Shown: in pieces, positions 1 to 13,800 of the stretch | Layout of the letters: each line of letters opens with the position of its first letter | Position numbering within the stretch: the stretch's first letter is position 1 | DNA from: Hypericum androsaemum | Lineage: Eukaryota > Streptophyta > Magnoliopsida > Malpighiales > Hypericaceae | DNA: 64,000 bases | NCBI GenBank assembly: GCA_963995505.1 | Contig: OZ023193.1 | Span: 558,001-622,000, forward strand | Direction: 5' to 3' | Notes under the pieces: generated by a model | The model's database searches: none | What the model was told of the DNA's origin: nothing | What the model saw: only the letters and a program-made list of their open reading frames with translations | Position numbers and translations under genes: made by a program

Positions 1-596
1 GGAATTGAGAGAGACAGACAAAGAAAACTGGCGATCAGAAACTGGTGATCAGAAAAAACCTATAATGTACCATTTCATACGGTGATTCTATATTGCACCT
101 AGCATTTTCTAGATTCTCATGTCATGTGTCCATATTCCACCAGTTATGTCAGAAACTGCTCTACTTAAGGACAAGCTGAGCCTCGCCTCACATGAACTAT
201 CTGATGATCAGAAACCTCATCCAAAGCCGTATTTCCTCAAATGAAGGTAATGGGATTGCTGGGGTGCTATCCACACAGCAGTTTCACCAACGAAAGGAAC
301 AACTTCTAGACCAGTACTTTGTTCATAGAGATTGTCAAGTGTCAAATGACAACGCACGGCAAAGTTACTTGAGGAATGATTGCATAGAAATACCAGCCTG
401 TATATAGTTAAACGACTGAAACCAACTAGGCTCGCCGGACAGCCAACTACAGCTATATAAACTCATAGCTTGGAAAAGCTGTTGGCAATGACATGTGAGA
501 AGCAAAGAACAAAGTATAGATTCATAGCACATCACTTTCCCCAGAATTCCAAACACATTTATCAACATGAATACTGGAGTATGAGATGAATCTAAC
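1..596 (-). other. Intron 4 (part) of the ROP GTPase gene
   Basis: This stretch follows the splice donor at 595-596 on the minus strand. None of the remaining conserved ROP blocks (the DLRDD, insert-helix and C-terminal regions) can be read here in any minus-strand frame. It is therefore read as part of intron 4, with the remaining exons lying before base 1. Confidence 0.6.
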
Positions 597-1717
<1,121 letters not shown>

Positions 1718-1774
1718 GGCGGTTGCCCTCTTCTCCTCTCGTCTTTTCTCTTTTCCCTGAAATGTAAGAAGACT

Positions 1775-1792
1775 AGAGAGAGAGAGAGAGAG
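1775..1792. repeat. (AG)n microsatellite in the ROP leader
   Basis: Nine AG units lie about 60 bp upstream of the ROP start codon. They read as a CT tract in the 5' untranslated region of the minus-strand gene. CT tracts are common in plant leaders; no regulatory role is claimed. Confidence 0.8.
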
Positions 1793-1917
1793 CAAAGTGA
1801 AGTCTTTTCCTTTTTGTTTCCCTTCACTTTGTCCGCAGCCCAAACCAGACAAGGGAGCGACGAAGTTGGGGGAATTAAAGGAGAGCTCTTGCCAGCTATT
1901 TATTGAATTGTTCATTA

Positions 1918-4900
1918 TTTAATTATTATTACTACTTATTATTAGTACGACTACTACTGTTAAATACTCCAAAAGTAAATGCCGTTAGTATTAATGTCAG
2001 TAGGTGAGAATTTGGTTTGTGGGTGTCATCTTAGAAGTTATACTCTAATAGTACTAATCAGTTTGGTATATGTGATTGATATCTATCTGGTATTTTAGGT
2101 ACAGTATTTTTAGTATTTTTGATATGACTATTTTTGATAGACTCATTTGGGAAATATACATTTTATTTATTAAAAAAAGTAGGTGAGAATTTCCAAAAAT
2201 GCAGTAGTTGAGACGTGAATTTGTGCGTCGCAGATGAAACTTCTTTTTTTGAAAGGTTACTTTTGTAAAGTTGGCATGTATCTTCGTTTTTTCTTGGATA
2301 CTAGTGTTACGAAATAATTAGTAATCTGGCGAAAGAAATCGTTATTGAAAAAAAAAATCGTAAAGCTCTTACAACATATTCGCATTTTCTGTCGCATCAA
2401 TTTTAAATTTAATACATATTGTGTAATCTTCATAAGAAACAAATACAACTCGGTGGGTCACAAAATATTAATAAAAGCCAAAATGGAACAAAAGGAATGT
2501 TGTCTGTTTCCGGAAGATAGAAATTGGGTTTTCTTTGGATGCAAATCGGGTGGCGGATGCAGCCAAATTGAAGGAACATGCATGTGCATCCCACTATATT
2601 ATATCTTGTTTGGTTTTTTATCCGTCTATGTTATATAATGTTTTCTTCCATCTTGCATGTGCACCCCAAAAAGGGCTCCGTGAATAGATGTAAAGTGGGT
2701 ATGATGGTAACGGGTCCTACCTTATTTTTCAAAAGTCCGTGGATCAATTCCCACCCCTTATGAAAATGACAAAACTTTACTTAAGAGGGGAACAAAATTC
2801 AATACCGTCTAGAGCCCCGAGATTCGGGCTAACCCACCTAAATTTTACCTAACCAATTAAAAAGTCTCCACAAATTGTTCTGAATTTGACAAAATCCAAA
2901 AACCATGCATTTACCATCCAACACTAATTTCACTAGATGTGTTGATTGCCTTAAATTTTGGTAGAAAGAGTATTCTCACCCATTATTTATGTTAAGATAT
3001 ATATATACTTAGCTCAATCAAAATATCTACATCCACGAGACTAATTACAAGATACGGACGAGAGATTATGGCTCAATCAAGTGGTCCTGGCCTTTGATTT
3101 GATGAGGCCTTTAACCTCCATAACCACCTAAGCAAATTTGTCTATGGAAAAGCTGGTTGTTGAGAGTTGTTAGCGGCAGGCTTTTCGGCCAAGGGTCCCC
3201 AATGACACTGAGATCTTAGCAATCGGGTAATTTTAACATCGATGACATTTTGACATCCCAACGGCTAAGCAGCAGTAGGCATTATCTTACTGGTCACAAT
3301 CTGGACGTAGCCCACCACCCAATTATTTTTATCATCACAATTCACAATAAGGCCCTTTTGACCTGGAAGGTTGCATCAAAATGCCCACCCACCACCCAAC
3401 CAACCTGTGATTATTGGGCCAATTGTTTCCGAGATGAGAAGAATCAAGTGCAACCACTCAAAAAAGTTGACTTGCCAAACCATGTACCTATTATTTTGAT
3501 TTTTTTATATATTATGATTAGACATGCAAACACCAACTCCCCCTACCACCAAAACTTTGCACTGAAACTTTTGCACTAAATTATCTGGTATATAGATACT
3601 CACTAGATTGGAATTGACTAAGCTAGATTTATGCCAACTTTTACTTCCGCTGAATGCTTGTTTTAACTCTCGGATTTCAGTTTTCCCAATTCACCTTGCA
3701 AGTTCTAACTTGTGATGATCTAACTAGAATCACTGTTGATTCAGGCTCGCTTCGATGATTTTACATGAGCGAAGGATCTGATTTTGTATCTGGTGGGCCT
3801 TTCTATTTGGGCCGAGAGAGAATCTTTGAATCAGGCCCGCTTCGATGGATATGACTCCCACGAGTCACATGGGCGAAGGTTCTAGTTTAGGATCTATTCT
3901 TAACCACCCGACATGTGGGTGTGCTCGAATAGAGTAGCTTGTTAAGGCAGCAGGTCAACCTCTATGGTCGCCCGTTTAGGCCTTAATTTTTTTTTGTTTT
4001 TCTCTTTTCTCATCTCCTTCTGTAATTTTTTTTCGTTATTAACGTTCTTAATTTAAAAAAAATAGAATCACTGCTGGCGATTTAGAAAAACGGGAATAGT
4101 GATTGTACTTATGATGATCTCATTAATGCATCTTTTTTGTGGATAAGTACCTCATTAATGCATCTTAACCCCCTTGATTACATGGATGACTTTTTTCCAT
4201 TAATTATTCGTATTCGGACACGGTCGCTTTTGATAGTCGTGACAGGCAAATAGTCATGTCGGGCCTTTCTATTTGGATCAAGAAAGCCCAAATAAGCTAT
4301 AAGCCCAAGCCCAATTAGCTCAAGCCTTTTGAGGAGTTTTTCCAGTGTCCGGAGAGGACCAGCGATTTTTTTTTAATTTTTTTTTACAAAGTGTATTTTC
4401 TATTTTTTCAGATTTTATTTAAAATCCATTAGCCAAACCTTGTACACATCATCATCAACTAACAATAGTTTATTCCATCTTAAGCTCGTTTGTTGTCTAC
4501 AACTCGATACTAATTAGCGAGTCTAACAAATATCAAAATATCAATGGCTCGGAGAAAAATATAAGGAACTTACTGCTCACCAATCACTATTATATCGTGA
4601 TTATCATACAATTATTTCATTAAAAACAATAATGGAAAAGGTACAATTCCAACAAATTAAACATATAAACTCTCTATATGATGAATGAGATGACATGTCG
4701 GTATCTCTAGAAGAACGGATTTTAACAGTTCTATTCGGAAGGAAACAGCACGAGGAATCAAAATCGTAGCTTTACGACAACGATGCATTCCATTTTTTTC
4801 CCGACCTCAATTTACTGTTTTATTGTTTGAAAGATCAATTTGCAAATTTGGAAAATTCTTATTCCTAGAGTTTTTTTCTCGTGGCTTTTAAATACCGTGT

Positions 4901-5295
4901 ATTATAATTGTAGAGGGGAAAAAAATAGATTTTGATAAACTTTTGTACAATTGCTTACCATTTCTTCCTTGATCACTCGCATGCATCGAGGAGATCAAAC
5001 GGCCGGTTGGACGTCTAAGCCTTAAGCAATCGATACGGTTGTACTTTCTTGGACAAGAAATATTACAACCCCTTAAATTTAATTTCCTTTCAGACATTTC
5101 CGCAGTCAAAACGTTGAACAACCACAAGAGAGAAAAAACCTGTTCATCTCTCCCTACAACTTCGACTAGTTGTTAGAGTTACACGGTTGGTTACCTGTTC
5201 ACGAGCAATTATTACCTGTCATCGATTCTCTCTGTTATATATTAATGTCAAGGAATTAGCTTTTGATTGCTTACAAAATATTTTTAGAAGGAAAA
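1918..5295. other. Intergenic region between the ROP and beta-galactosidase genes
   Basis: AT-rich DNA between two divergently transcribed genes, so it must hold both promoters. No conserved protein segment was found. The only delimited feature is the short retroposed insertion at 3739-4062. A TATA-like TTATATATTA at 5234-5243 lies about 55 bp before the beta-galactosidase ATG and could be its TATA box. Confidence 0.5.
3739..4062 (+). mobile_element. 5'-truncated retroposon (LINE 3' tail type) with target duplication
   Basis: The segment ends in a T-rich tail and an A-run. It is flanked by direct repeats TAGAATCACTG[T/C]TG at 3725-3738 and 4063-4076, with one mismatch. That is the signature of target-primed reverse transcription. 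Inside, a CCGCTTCGATG...GGGCGAAGG module occurs twice. No coding sequence remains, so the parent family is not identified; the tail resembles plant L1 3' ends. Confidence 0.6.
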
Positions 5296-8200
5296 ATGGC
5301 CTTGAAAAGACATTTTATGATTCTGGTCGTCGTCACCACCTTTGTGATTCATTCTTGTTCGATTGCTGCTGCTGGTAATTCCAAGGGAGCAGTCACTTAC
5401 GATGGTACTTCACTCATCATCAACGGGAAAAGAGAGCTTCTCTTCTCCGGATCCATCCATTACACTCGTAGTTCTCCGGATGTAAGTGTTCATCAGAATG
5501 TAAAAAACATCATCAAGACCTCGTGCTCGAGAATGTTTTTGATTACTCATTGTGTGTGTTTTTGCGTTTCTTTTGTTTTGCATTGGTTAGATGTGGCCAG
5601 ATATATTGGAGAAGGCGAAAGAAGGTGGTTTAAACTTGGTCCAGACTTATGTCTTTTGGAATATTCATGAGCCAGTCGAAGGCCAGGTACTAATAATATA
5701 TGGATGGTGTTTCATTTCATTTTTTAGACAATTTCGTTTTTGCATGCATGCATGCATTTAATGAGGATCGACTAATTTACGATCATGTTAAAATAATTTC
5801 AATTTGTGGGTTATTTGCAGTACAACTTTGAAGGCCAATATGATGTGGTGAAATTCATTAGGATGATTGCTGAACACGATATGTACGTAACCCTGAGAGT
5901 AGGACCATTCATTGAGGCTGAATGGAATCACGGGTACAAATTTCTAATTACCACCCAATTTCCATCGTTAATTAATTGTACTTATCGTTGATCGGATCCA
6001 AGTAATTAACCAAAATTCAATTTGATGTTGGCAATTAATGTGGCCGCAGGGGATTCCCATATTGGTTAAGAGCGATTCCAGGCATAACATTCCGTACGGA
6101 CAACGAACCCTTTAAGAAGTACATGGAAAAATTTGTCAAGATGGTTGTCCAGAAGATGAAGGACGAGAAGCTATTTGCCTCACAAGGAGGACCTATCATC
6201 TTGGCCCAGGTTCTTTCTCCTCCTCCTCCTCATTGAACGATGCCTTGTTGTTCTATGCGGTGACCAATTAGTCCAGACTCGAGCACTGTCAAGTTGCGCG
6301 CGTCGTGTTTAATTTGTTTTTGGCTTGACAATACAATGTAGATTGAGAACGAGTATAACTCGATCGAAGCCACTTTCAAGGATGCGGGTGTTAAGTATGT
6401 TCAGTGGGCAGCAAATTTGGCCGTGAACCTCGGTATAGGAGTCCCGTGGATCATGTGCAAGCAAAAGGACGCTCCTGGAGAAGTGGTAAACTCGCTCAAT
6501 TGCAGTAGAAAGAACATGAAACCGCAGCGGTTAACCGAGAACATGGATGTTGTTTGTATTTTAGATCAATGCTTGCAATGGAAGGCACTGTGGAGACACA
6601 TTCACCGGCCCGAATTCGCCCACCAAGCCTTCTCTTTGGACGGAGAACTGGACTGCTCAGTGAGTATAGTATATATATGTCTCCGCTCGTGTAGTACTCG
6701 GTTACTAACGGAACTTTGGTCCGATTGCAGGTATAGAGTCTTTGGAGACCCTCCATCCCAAAGAGCAGCAGAGGATCTAGCGTTCTCTGTTGCGAGATGG
6801 TTCTCAAAGAACGGATCTCTAGTAAACTACTACATGGTAGAATCATATTTTTCGTGTTTGTATTACTTATCGGCTGCAAAATGGAAGAGAATACCACGTG
6901 ATGTGGTTTTCTTCCAAAAATGACTTGCATATTTTGTATCTGCAGTACCATGGTGGTACGAATTTCGGCAGAACATCGTCGTCTTTCGTGACAACCCGCT
7001 ACTACGACGAAGCCCCTCTTGATGAATTCGGTATGGATCATGAGCATGTATTAGTTAGTGCATACTTGGTCTAGACAAAGCTAGCTACATTTGACATATC
7101 GATGTCTTCCTTTGCAGGTCTTCCCAGAGAACCAAAGTACAGTCATCTCACCGATCTGCACAAGGCTCTGAAGCTATGCAGGAAGGCTCTGCTGTGGGGG
7201 ACTTCCCGTACCGAAAACTTGGGTGAAGATCTAACGGTAAGAATCAGCGTTCGGGTTAGCATTTGTGGTTGTTGTACTGCAGAATGTGAAGGAAAAACAA
7301 TGAGATTGCTCCGTGTGCAGGCCCGCGTCTACGAGCAACCCGGAACAGGCGTATGCGCTGCTTTCTTGGCCAACAACAACTCCAAGGAGGCCCAGACTGT
7401 TACCTTCAGGGGAACAAAGTATTTCCTGCCTGAACACTCCATCAGCATCCTGCCTGATTGCAAGACCTCGGTCTACAATTCCATGATGGTAGTAATTCCT
7501 TCAATGAGTTGCCCTCTGCCTCGGACTCTTTTAGCTTTCACTGGATCATTCTAATGTCATTGACACAGATTGTATCGCAACACAATTCGAGGAACTTTGT
7601 GAGATCGGAGGCAGCAAACAAGGGCCTGAAATGGGAGATGTCCAAAGAAGTTGTCCATACCCAGCTTCCTGTGAGCTCTAAGAACCCGAAGGAGCTCATC
7701 GACTTGACCAAGGATATATCCGACTACGCGTGGTACACGACCAGCATAGAATTGACGAAGCGAGATCTGCCATTGAAGAGGGAGGTCAACCCGGTTGTGC
7801 GCATTGCGAGCCTTGGACACGGGATGCACGCGTTTGTAAATGGCGAATATGTTGGTAAGAGCAGGCATGACAAGTCCTACCATCATCATGTGTCCAAAAT
7901 GCAGCCAAGTTTAACCATTTTGTAATGATTCTTAGGGTCTGCACATGGGAGCAATGTTGAGAAAAGCTTTGTCCTTCAGAAATCCTTCAACTTGAAGACC
8001 GGAACCAACTACGTCAGCTTGCTAGCTTACCTAGTTGGCCTTCCTGTAAGAACCACAACTGCCCTGCAACATTTTTGGCTTCCTGGCATATTCCTCTTAA
8101 CCCTTTTGTTCTTCTGGTTTAAAGGATAGCGGACCCTATATGGAGAGACGATTCGCAGGGCCTCGCGCAGTCACGCTCCTGGGACTGAACACCGGAACTC

Positions 8201-9279
8201 TTGATATAACATCCAATGGCTGGGGCCACCAGGTACCGAGATCGAACTTGTTCTTATGAACCATCTAGCTGGTGTTGATACAGGTAGCTGAAACTTGTTG
8301 GCGGTAAACGAATTCGAAGGTCGGATTGGATGGAGAGAAGGTGAAGGCATACACACAAGCCGGATCACATAGAATCAATTGGCAACAAGTCAAAGGGAAA
8401 GGAGCTCCCCTTACCTGGTACAAGGTATATTGATTGATTCACAAGGTAGAAATTTTATTACTACTATGAAAATTTCTCTTACCTGTGATCTCATCAATCT
8501 GCAGACTTACTTCGATGCACCGGAAGGACAGGACCCTGTAGCTGTTAGAATGACAGGAATGGGGAAAGGCATGATTTGGATCAACGGTAAGAGCATCGGC
8601 CGCTACTGGATGTCTTACCTATCCGCCCTGACCACTCCGTCCCAATCCGAGTAAGTAATCGGTAGCGGCCCTGCAACTCGGAACAAGTTTCAAACAATTC
8701 TGCAACTTGATGATTGCGTTGGATACCTTCCAAACTAGGTACCACATCCCAAGATCTTACATAAAATCAAGCCAGAACCTGATGGTTATTTTGGAAGAGG
8801 AGGAAGCCAACCCGGAGCAGATTGAGATCGTAACGGTGAACAGAGACACAATATGCAGCTTCATCACGGAGAACCATCCGGTCCACACCCGGTCTTGGGA
8901 AATGAAGCACAACAAGCTCCAAACAGTAGGGGACGACGCGAAGATAGGGGCTCATCTAAGCTGCTACAAGGACAAGACGATCACTGCCGTGGAGTTTGCA
9001 AGCTTCGGCAATCCTGACGGCTACTGTGGCGGCTTCTCTGCTGGAAGCTGCGATTCGTCCAACGCCAAGAAGGTTGTCGAAAAGGTACATCTCGATCCTC
9101 GTCGCCCCGTACGAAACAGATCACGTAGCGTCAAAATGCTCATCATGTACTTCGCCAACTTTGTGCAGTATTGCGTCGGAAAGGCACAATGCAGCGTCCC
9201 GCTGGAGAAGATGAAGATGGACAAGGGTAATTGTCAGAACGTGATGAAGACGTTGGCAATCCAAGCAAGGTGCGGCTAG
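5296..9279 (+). CDS. Beta-galactosidase, GH35, with C-terminal lectin-like domain
   Basis: Removes terminal beta-galactosyl residues from cell-wall glycans; secreted. Seventeen exons: 5296-5481, 5591-5686, 5821-5933, 6050-6209, 6342-6485, 6565-6659, 6731-6836, 6946-7030, 7118-7236, 7321-7488, 7569-7854, 7936-8045, 8125-8232, 8320-8424, 8505-8650, 8739-9084 and 9169-9279. All have GT-AG borders and sum to 2484 nt (827 aa), the usual family length. A signal peptide spans about residues 1-27 ([17 protein letters not shown] core). The GH35 signature [13 protein letters not shown] contains the acid/base Glu (about E189); the nucleophile is in SLWTENWT (about E260). A cysteine-rich SUEL-type lectin domain covers about 745-827, ending QARCG. 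An in-frame ATG at 5263 exists, but 5296 starts a better signal peptide. The sequence resembles the Arabidopsis BGAL11/13/14 clade. SIHYTRSS replaces the more usual SIHYPRST. Confidence 0.96.
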
Positions 9280-9583
9280 AAGGAGCTCGTAATAACAGAG
9301 AATCGTAACAGCTTCAACTCGGGATAGGGCGATGAGCAGATCATAGGACTCGAGCAGATGATATTAGATTACTTGGAAATTGGAACATTGGAGAACAGGG
9401 ATCGATGTGCAAGTTTTCCCCCAAGCTGCGTCTCTTCCTGTGACCCCAACCAAGTTCCTCATTTTGCCTTTACTTAAATAACAACAAGCCTGCTTTTTCG
9501 TGCGGGATACAATATATATGTAGCCTTGGGCTAGCAGCTGTGACATGAATTTTTATGGCCTCCTTGTGTAATGATGTCCTATA

Positions 9584-9588
<5 letters not shown>

Positions 9589-9642
<54 letters not shown>
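9589..9642. repeat. (AT)n microsatellite
   Basis: About 27 uninterrupted AT units, roughly 310 bp downstream of the beta-galactosidase stop codon. Probably polymorphic in length. Confidence 0.95.
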
Positions 9643-9644
<2 letters not shown>

Positions 9645-10883
9645 TTGCATTTGATTTATAGAAAGATAAGTAACCCCCGAACCTGAAAAACTCTTCCATG
9701 ATAATTCGTTAACGTACCAACAACTACTTAGATCAACTGATAATAAAGTTAACTGACTTCGAGTCCTTGCAACACAGAACCATGATTAATAGACACTCCA
9801 GATATTAGCCGGTATACATCAAAAAGAGAATTCGTTGAGGCAAAGTCCCTGAGGAACATCCAAGACCGCTACACTAATCAACGAAACGGAAGAAATAAAC
9901 CCAAGATTATGTCTACGTCTCCCAGGAATCCGGACCCTTCGATGTAACGAGGAGCTTCAATGTCACCCGCATTATCTACTCCTCTGAAGAAACCAAAGTT
10001 AGAATTGTTCCTCATTGACGGCTTTTCACCGAGTTGTCTCCCCTAGTGGAATTGAGTTCATGGATGCGTAGTGCTCGTGAATGATCTCTGTAGTCCCGTT
10101 TCGATACGGCAGCGGCTTCCGGACCAAATATATGACAATAAAATTGCTCTAGCTATATCAACAAGTCTAATAGATCTTGAATTTGATCATTTGAAGATGT
10201 AATATTGTTTAATTCTACTGATTTCAACAACAACAAAAATCTCTCTTTGTTGCTAAATAAGCAGACAAACCAAGGTATAACTTCTCAGAACATAATTCGT
10301 GAATGTTTTGCACAATGGAGACAAATATTTTTCATAATCTCGTCTTGAATCCATTTCAGGTTCTCTTTTTTTAACGATCATCACGCTGAAACAAGCCCCT
10401 TAATAATTTCGCCAAGTGAAATAAACGTATTCGAAGCTTGAGGGCAATGATATAATATAGATTTATTATTTGATTTATAATACTGAGAGATTTGTCCCCA
10501 CCAGAAAAATGTGAAATCATTTGGGCAATTAAAAGAGTAGAAATTTTCCTATCTATTTACAAGAAATAACAGCCGAACAACACTGCTCTTGATCTCTCGC
10601 TCTTTACAGCCTAAGACCCACCTGATCAAATTTGGCAAAAAGTCAAATTTGGGATCCTTGAGAAAATACCAACACAGAAACAATCAGAACTGAGAACAAT
10701 GCAACTCAATGACCATATGCGAGAACGATTAGAGTGAAAAAGGAAATCACCTGGATGACGCCATAAGTTTTGAGAAGCGCCAGAAAGAAGCCATTATTGA
10801 ATTCACCCTAAAGATCAGATTTACCCAAGAAAAGCTCGACAAAACCGAGGATTTAGAGAGTACGACCAGTAGATGATCACGCC
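9643..10883. other. Intergenic, convergent 3' ends
   Basis: Lies between the 3' ends of the plus-strand beta-galactosidase and the minus-strand UPL3-like gene, so it contains both 3' untranslated regions. On the minus strand, 9900-10130 has locally higher GC and a short open stretch that looks exon-like, but I recognise no family. Nothing else is supported. Confidence 0.4.
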
Positions 10884-13800
10884 TTATGACAGATCGAAAG
10901 ATCCCTGCCCTTCATTGATCGCGTAGAGTAGCTTCTTGTACATAATTTCCTGTTCCAGCAACAAATGGCAGGAGTTACTCAGAAACAGCCAAGACATCAC
11001 TTAACGACGAGTAGGAACTCCATTAGTCAGGTAACTACGTACCTTGGTTGAGTATGGCGGAAGCTTTAGGTAATTTGCACAGGTCATAACACTCGGCAAA
11101 TCTTCATCTGCTGACTCTGAAGGCCCATTACCATTCGCAGCAGTATTCACCATTGTTGACGAATGCTGTAATGCGCATACATATATAATCAAGAAAATTT
11201 GGTTAAGCTTCGAAAACTTGAAGCATGAACTAAGAGTTAAGACTACCACCGAGATGAGAGCCATGAGATGATATACTCGCCATACCTTTCTTACAATGGT
11301 TAACTTTGGATTTAGCACAGCTAGGCCACCAGGAGGAAGCCTGGGTGCACCAGTAACAAATTGGCAGAAGGCACGCTGCTGCTCTGGTGTGAACTCCCCC
11401 ATAATCTCAAGCAACTGCAAAATCAAATAGGAAAAAATTGTAACATTGAGCAACCAAACGAACTAAGATGCAAGCTACTTTCATTCAAGATGGATATAGC
11501 ATCATACATTAACAACTGCAGGGCTCTTGGCAGTATATCCATGGTCAAATTTTATATGATCAACAAGAGTCTCAGGCTGCAAAATTGAAGAAAGCAGTTT
11601 AATATCCGATAAAATAAAGTTGATAAAGCACAACGAATCACAACATAGAATAGCAAAGTACCTCCCACAACTCTCTGCGTCCGCAAAGCAAGTAGTCCAA
11701 CTCTTGTGGAGTAAATATTTGCAATGATGAAATGTCAAAGACCTATAGTCATGCGAAAAATTATTTTAGCAAATATAATGGTCGTGCAAATGAATAACAC
11801 AGCTCAATGAGCAACTGAAAGAGTTTAATGAAACTAAGCCAGGATGACAAAAAAAATAAATTAAAAACAGTAATCAGCTGAACCACAAGCATACAACATC
11901 AGTAATTGCTACTCTCTACCTAAGAAAGAAAAGTACCCTATTGCACCGTACTCTGTTCTTGAGAAAAAGTGAATTATGCATGGCTTCTAAAGAAGAATTC
12001 ACCAAGCATCAAAGGAAGGAAAGTTGAAAAACTTCCCAAAATTAAGATTATGCAGCTTACCTGATTAAATCCAGCTCTAAAGGCATCTACTTGCTGAGCA
12101 ATCCCTGTTTTAACAGTTGCATCAACTACCAGGTTTATGTATTCCTCAAGGTTGTTGATGTTCACCTGGAGATCAAAGTCAAGTGCCATTATCTAAAAAA
12201 TGGGGTCTTGCAAGCAACAGTGAAGTTCATTAAAGATGCATGTCTAGATACTGTTACTCACAATCCAATCTCCGGGCTTCAAAATATAGTCTGGATAACC
12301 AGGAAGAGTAAAGTCCAGGCAGAGAACTTCAACTGGGGTCCCACGGAAACATAAATCAGCAACTTCATCATTATCAGAGCCCATCGATTCCAAATAATGT
12401 TTGCGGCAAACAAGAACATGCAACTCTTGTAAAATCTTCCCGAATTCAGCATCAAACAAAAGAATGTCATGTAGATCAAGCTCCTGCAGTACATCCCCAG
12501 ATAAAAAGTTTCAGCAAAAATTGAAAGGGAAACATTGAATGAGATGAATTCTGGAAATAGCATACTTGGCCAAGAACAAGCTTATAAAATGCTGTTGAAA
12601 GTGGCAAATCCAACAGCCGCCCATCCTGAAGAGCTTTGGCCATCACACGCCCCACTAATCGGAAGTATTCAATGACCTTATGGAAATGGCTACCCTCAGA
12701 ATTATCAGCATCTGGAGTCCAAGGACGAGGAAACAAACCAAGTGGAGCCAGCACAAGTTCCGCTTTGCTGCCAGAACCAGATCTTTCACCAGATTTCCCT
12801 TTTTTCACGACACCTCCATCAATTTCCATCAATGAGCTGTCAGATGACGAATTTGACCTCCACATACCAAGTGAAACTTTTTGCAGGTCGTGACTTAACA
12901 ATGTGTAGAACTCCAAAGTTGGGCCCAACCCCGTGCCAACTTCACCAAAATATTCTACTTCCAGAACAGCCTTCTGGCTTGAATACATCTCCATTACTTT
13001 CGCAGCAGAATCCAAAATGCGATTGCGTGAAACACGAACCTTCTGCCGTTGCAATCTTCCAACTCTCACCTCTCTCTCATTTGCCGATCCATGGCCATCA
13101 GCTCCTTGCTGCTGTTGCAGACGATGAAGGGCACGGGACAATCCAAATGCAGTTGAGTAGAAATACTGCCGACGAGTTTCAAATGGGAACAAGAACGGGC
13201 ATGCTTTTGTCAACTGATAACACCATGACGGAACGCTGCCACTGCACAAGGCGAGGGCATCCTGAATCTGTCTTGCCAACTTAGGAGTGAGCTTGCTGTT
13301 AACGAACTGTTCAGCGGAAACCTTAGCACCTGAAGCAGTCAGCTCCTCCAAACTTGAGATCTTACCTTCAGCAAAATTATCTGAAATCAGTTGGGCCATT
13401 AGACGAGGTGCTAACTGATTCAAGCCTTCCAGCACCCGTAGAAGCGCCAAGATATTATATGTAGGGTTAGATTTTTCCATTTCACAAGTTAATTCACCCT
13501 GTAAGATGCTATCAAGAAGAGACATCTTATGCAATGGCAACTCAGAATTGGGACTGTTAGAAGACCCTGATTTTCCAGATTTTGCAGCAGAGGCAGAGCT
13601 TGACCCCCCAAATGAAGCTCTTTCAGTTTGGCTGTCTGCCCGCTGGTAGTTAATGTTGTAAATATCACCCCAAAGCCTGCTTCCTTCGCTGGAAACAAAA
13701 TCATTGCCAGCATATCTCTCATCGTCATCTTCATCCAGAACAAGTTGCCGCTGGATAGCTTGATAGATTGTCAAGTGCCTGTTAAGCTGTTTTCCACCAG

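Noticed and set aside
2690..2765. tRNA-like A-box/B-box arrangement (GTGGGTATGATGG ... GGATCAATTCCC) suggesting a SINE
   Set aside because: The B-box match is weak, no cloverleaf could be drawn, and no poly-A tail or target duplication was found.
9900..10130. Exon-like minus-strand stretch (RDYRDHSRALRIHELNSTRG)
   Set aside because: Short, broken by stops, no family recognised; could be 3' untranslated sequence.
12742..13284. Long plus-strand open frame opposite the UPL3-like gene
   Set aside because: Antisense to a strongly conserved coding exon; its peptide has no family features.
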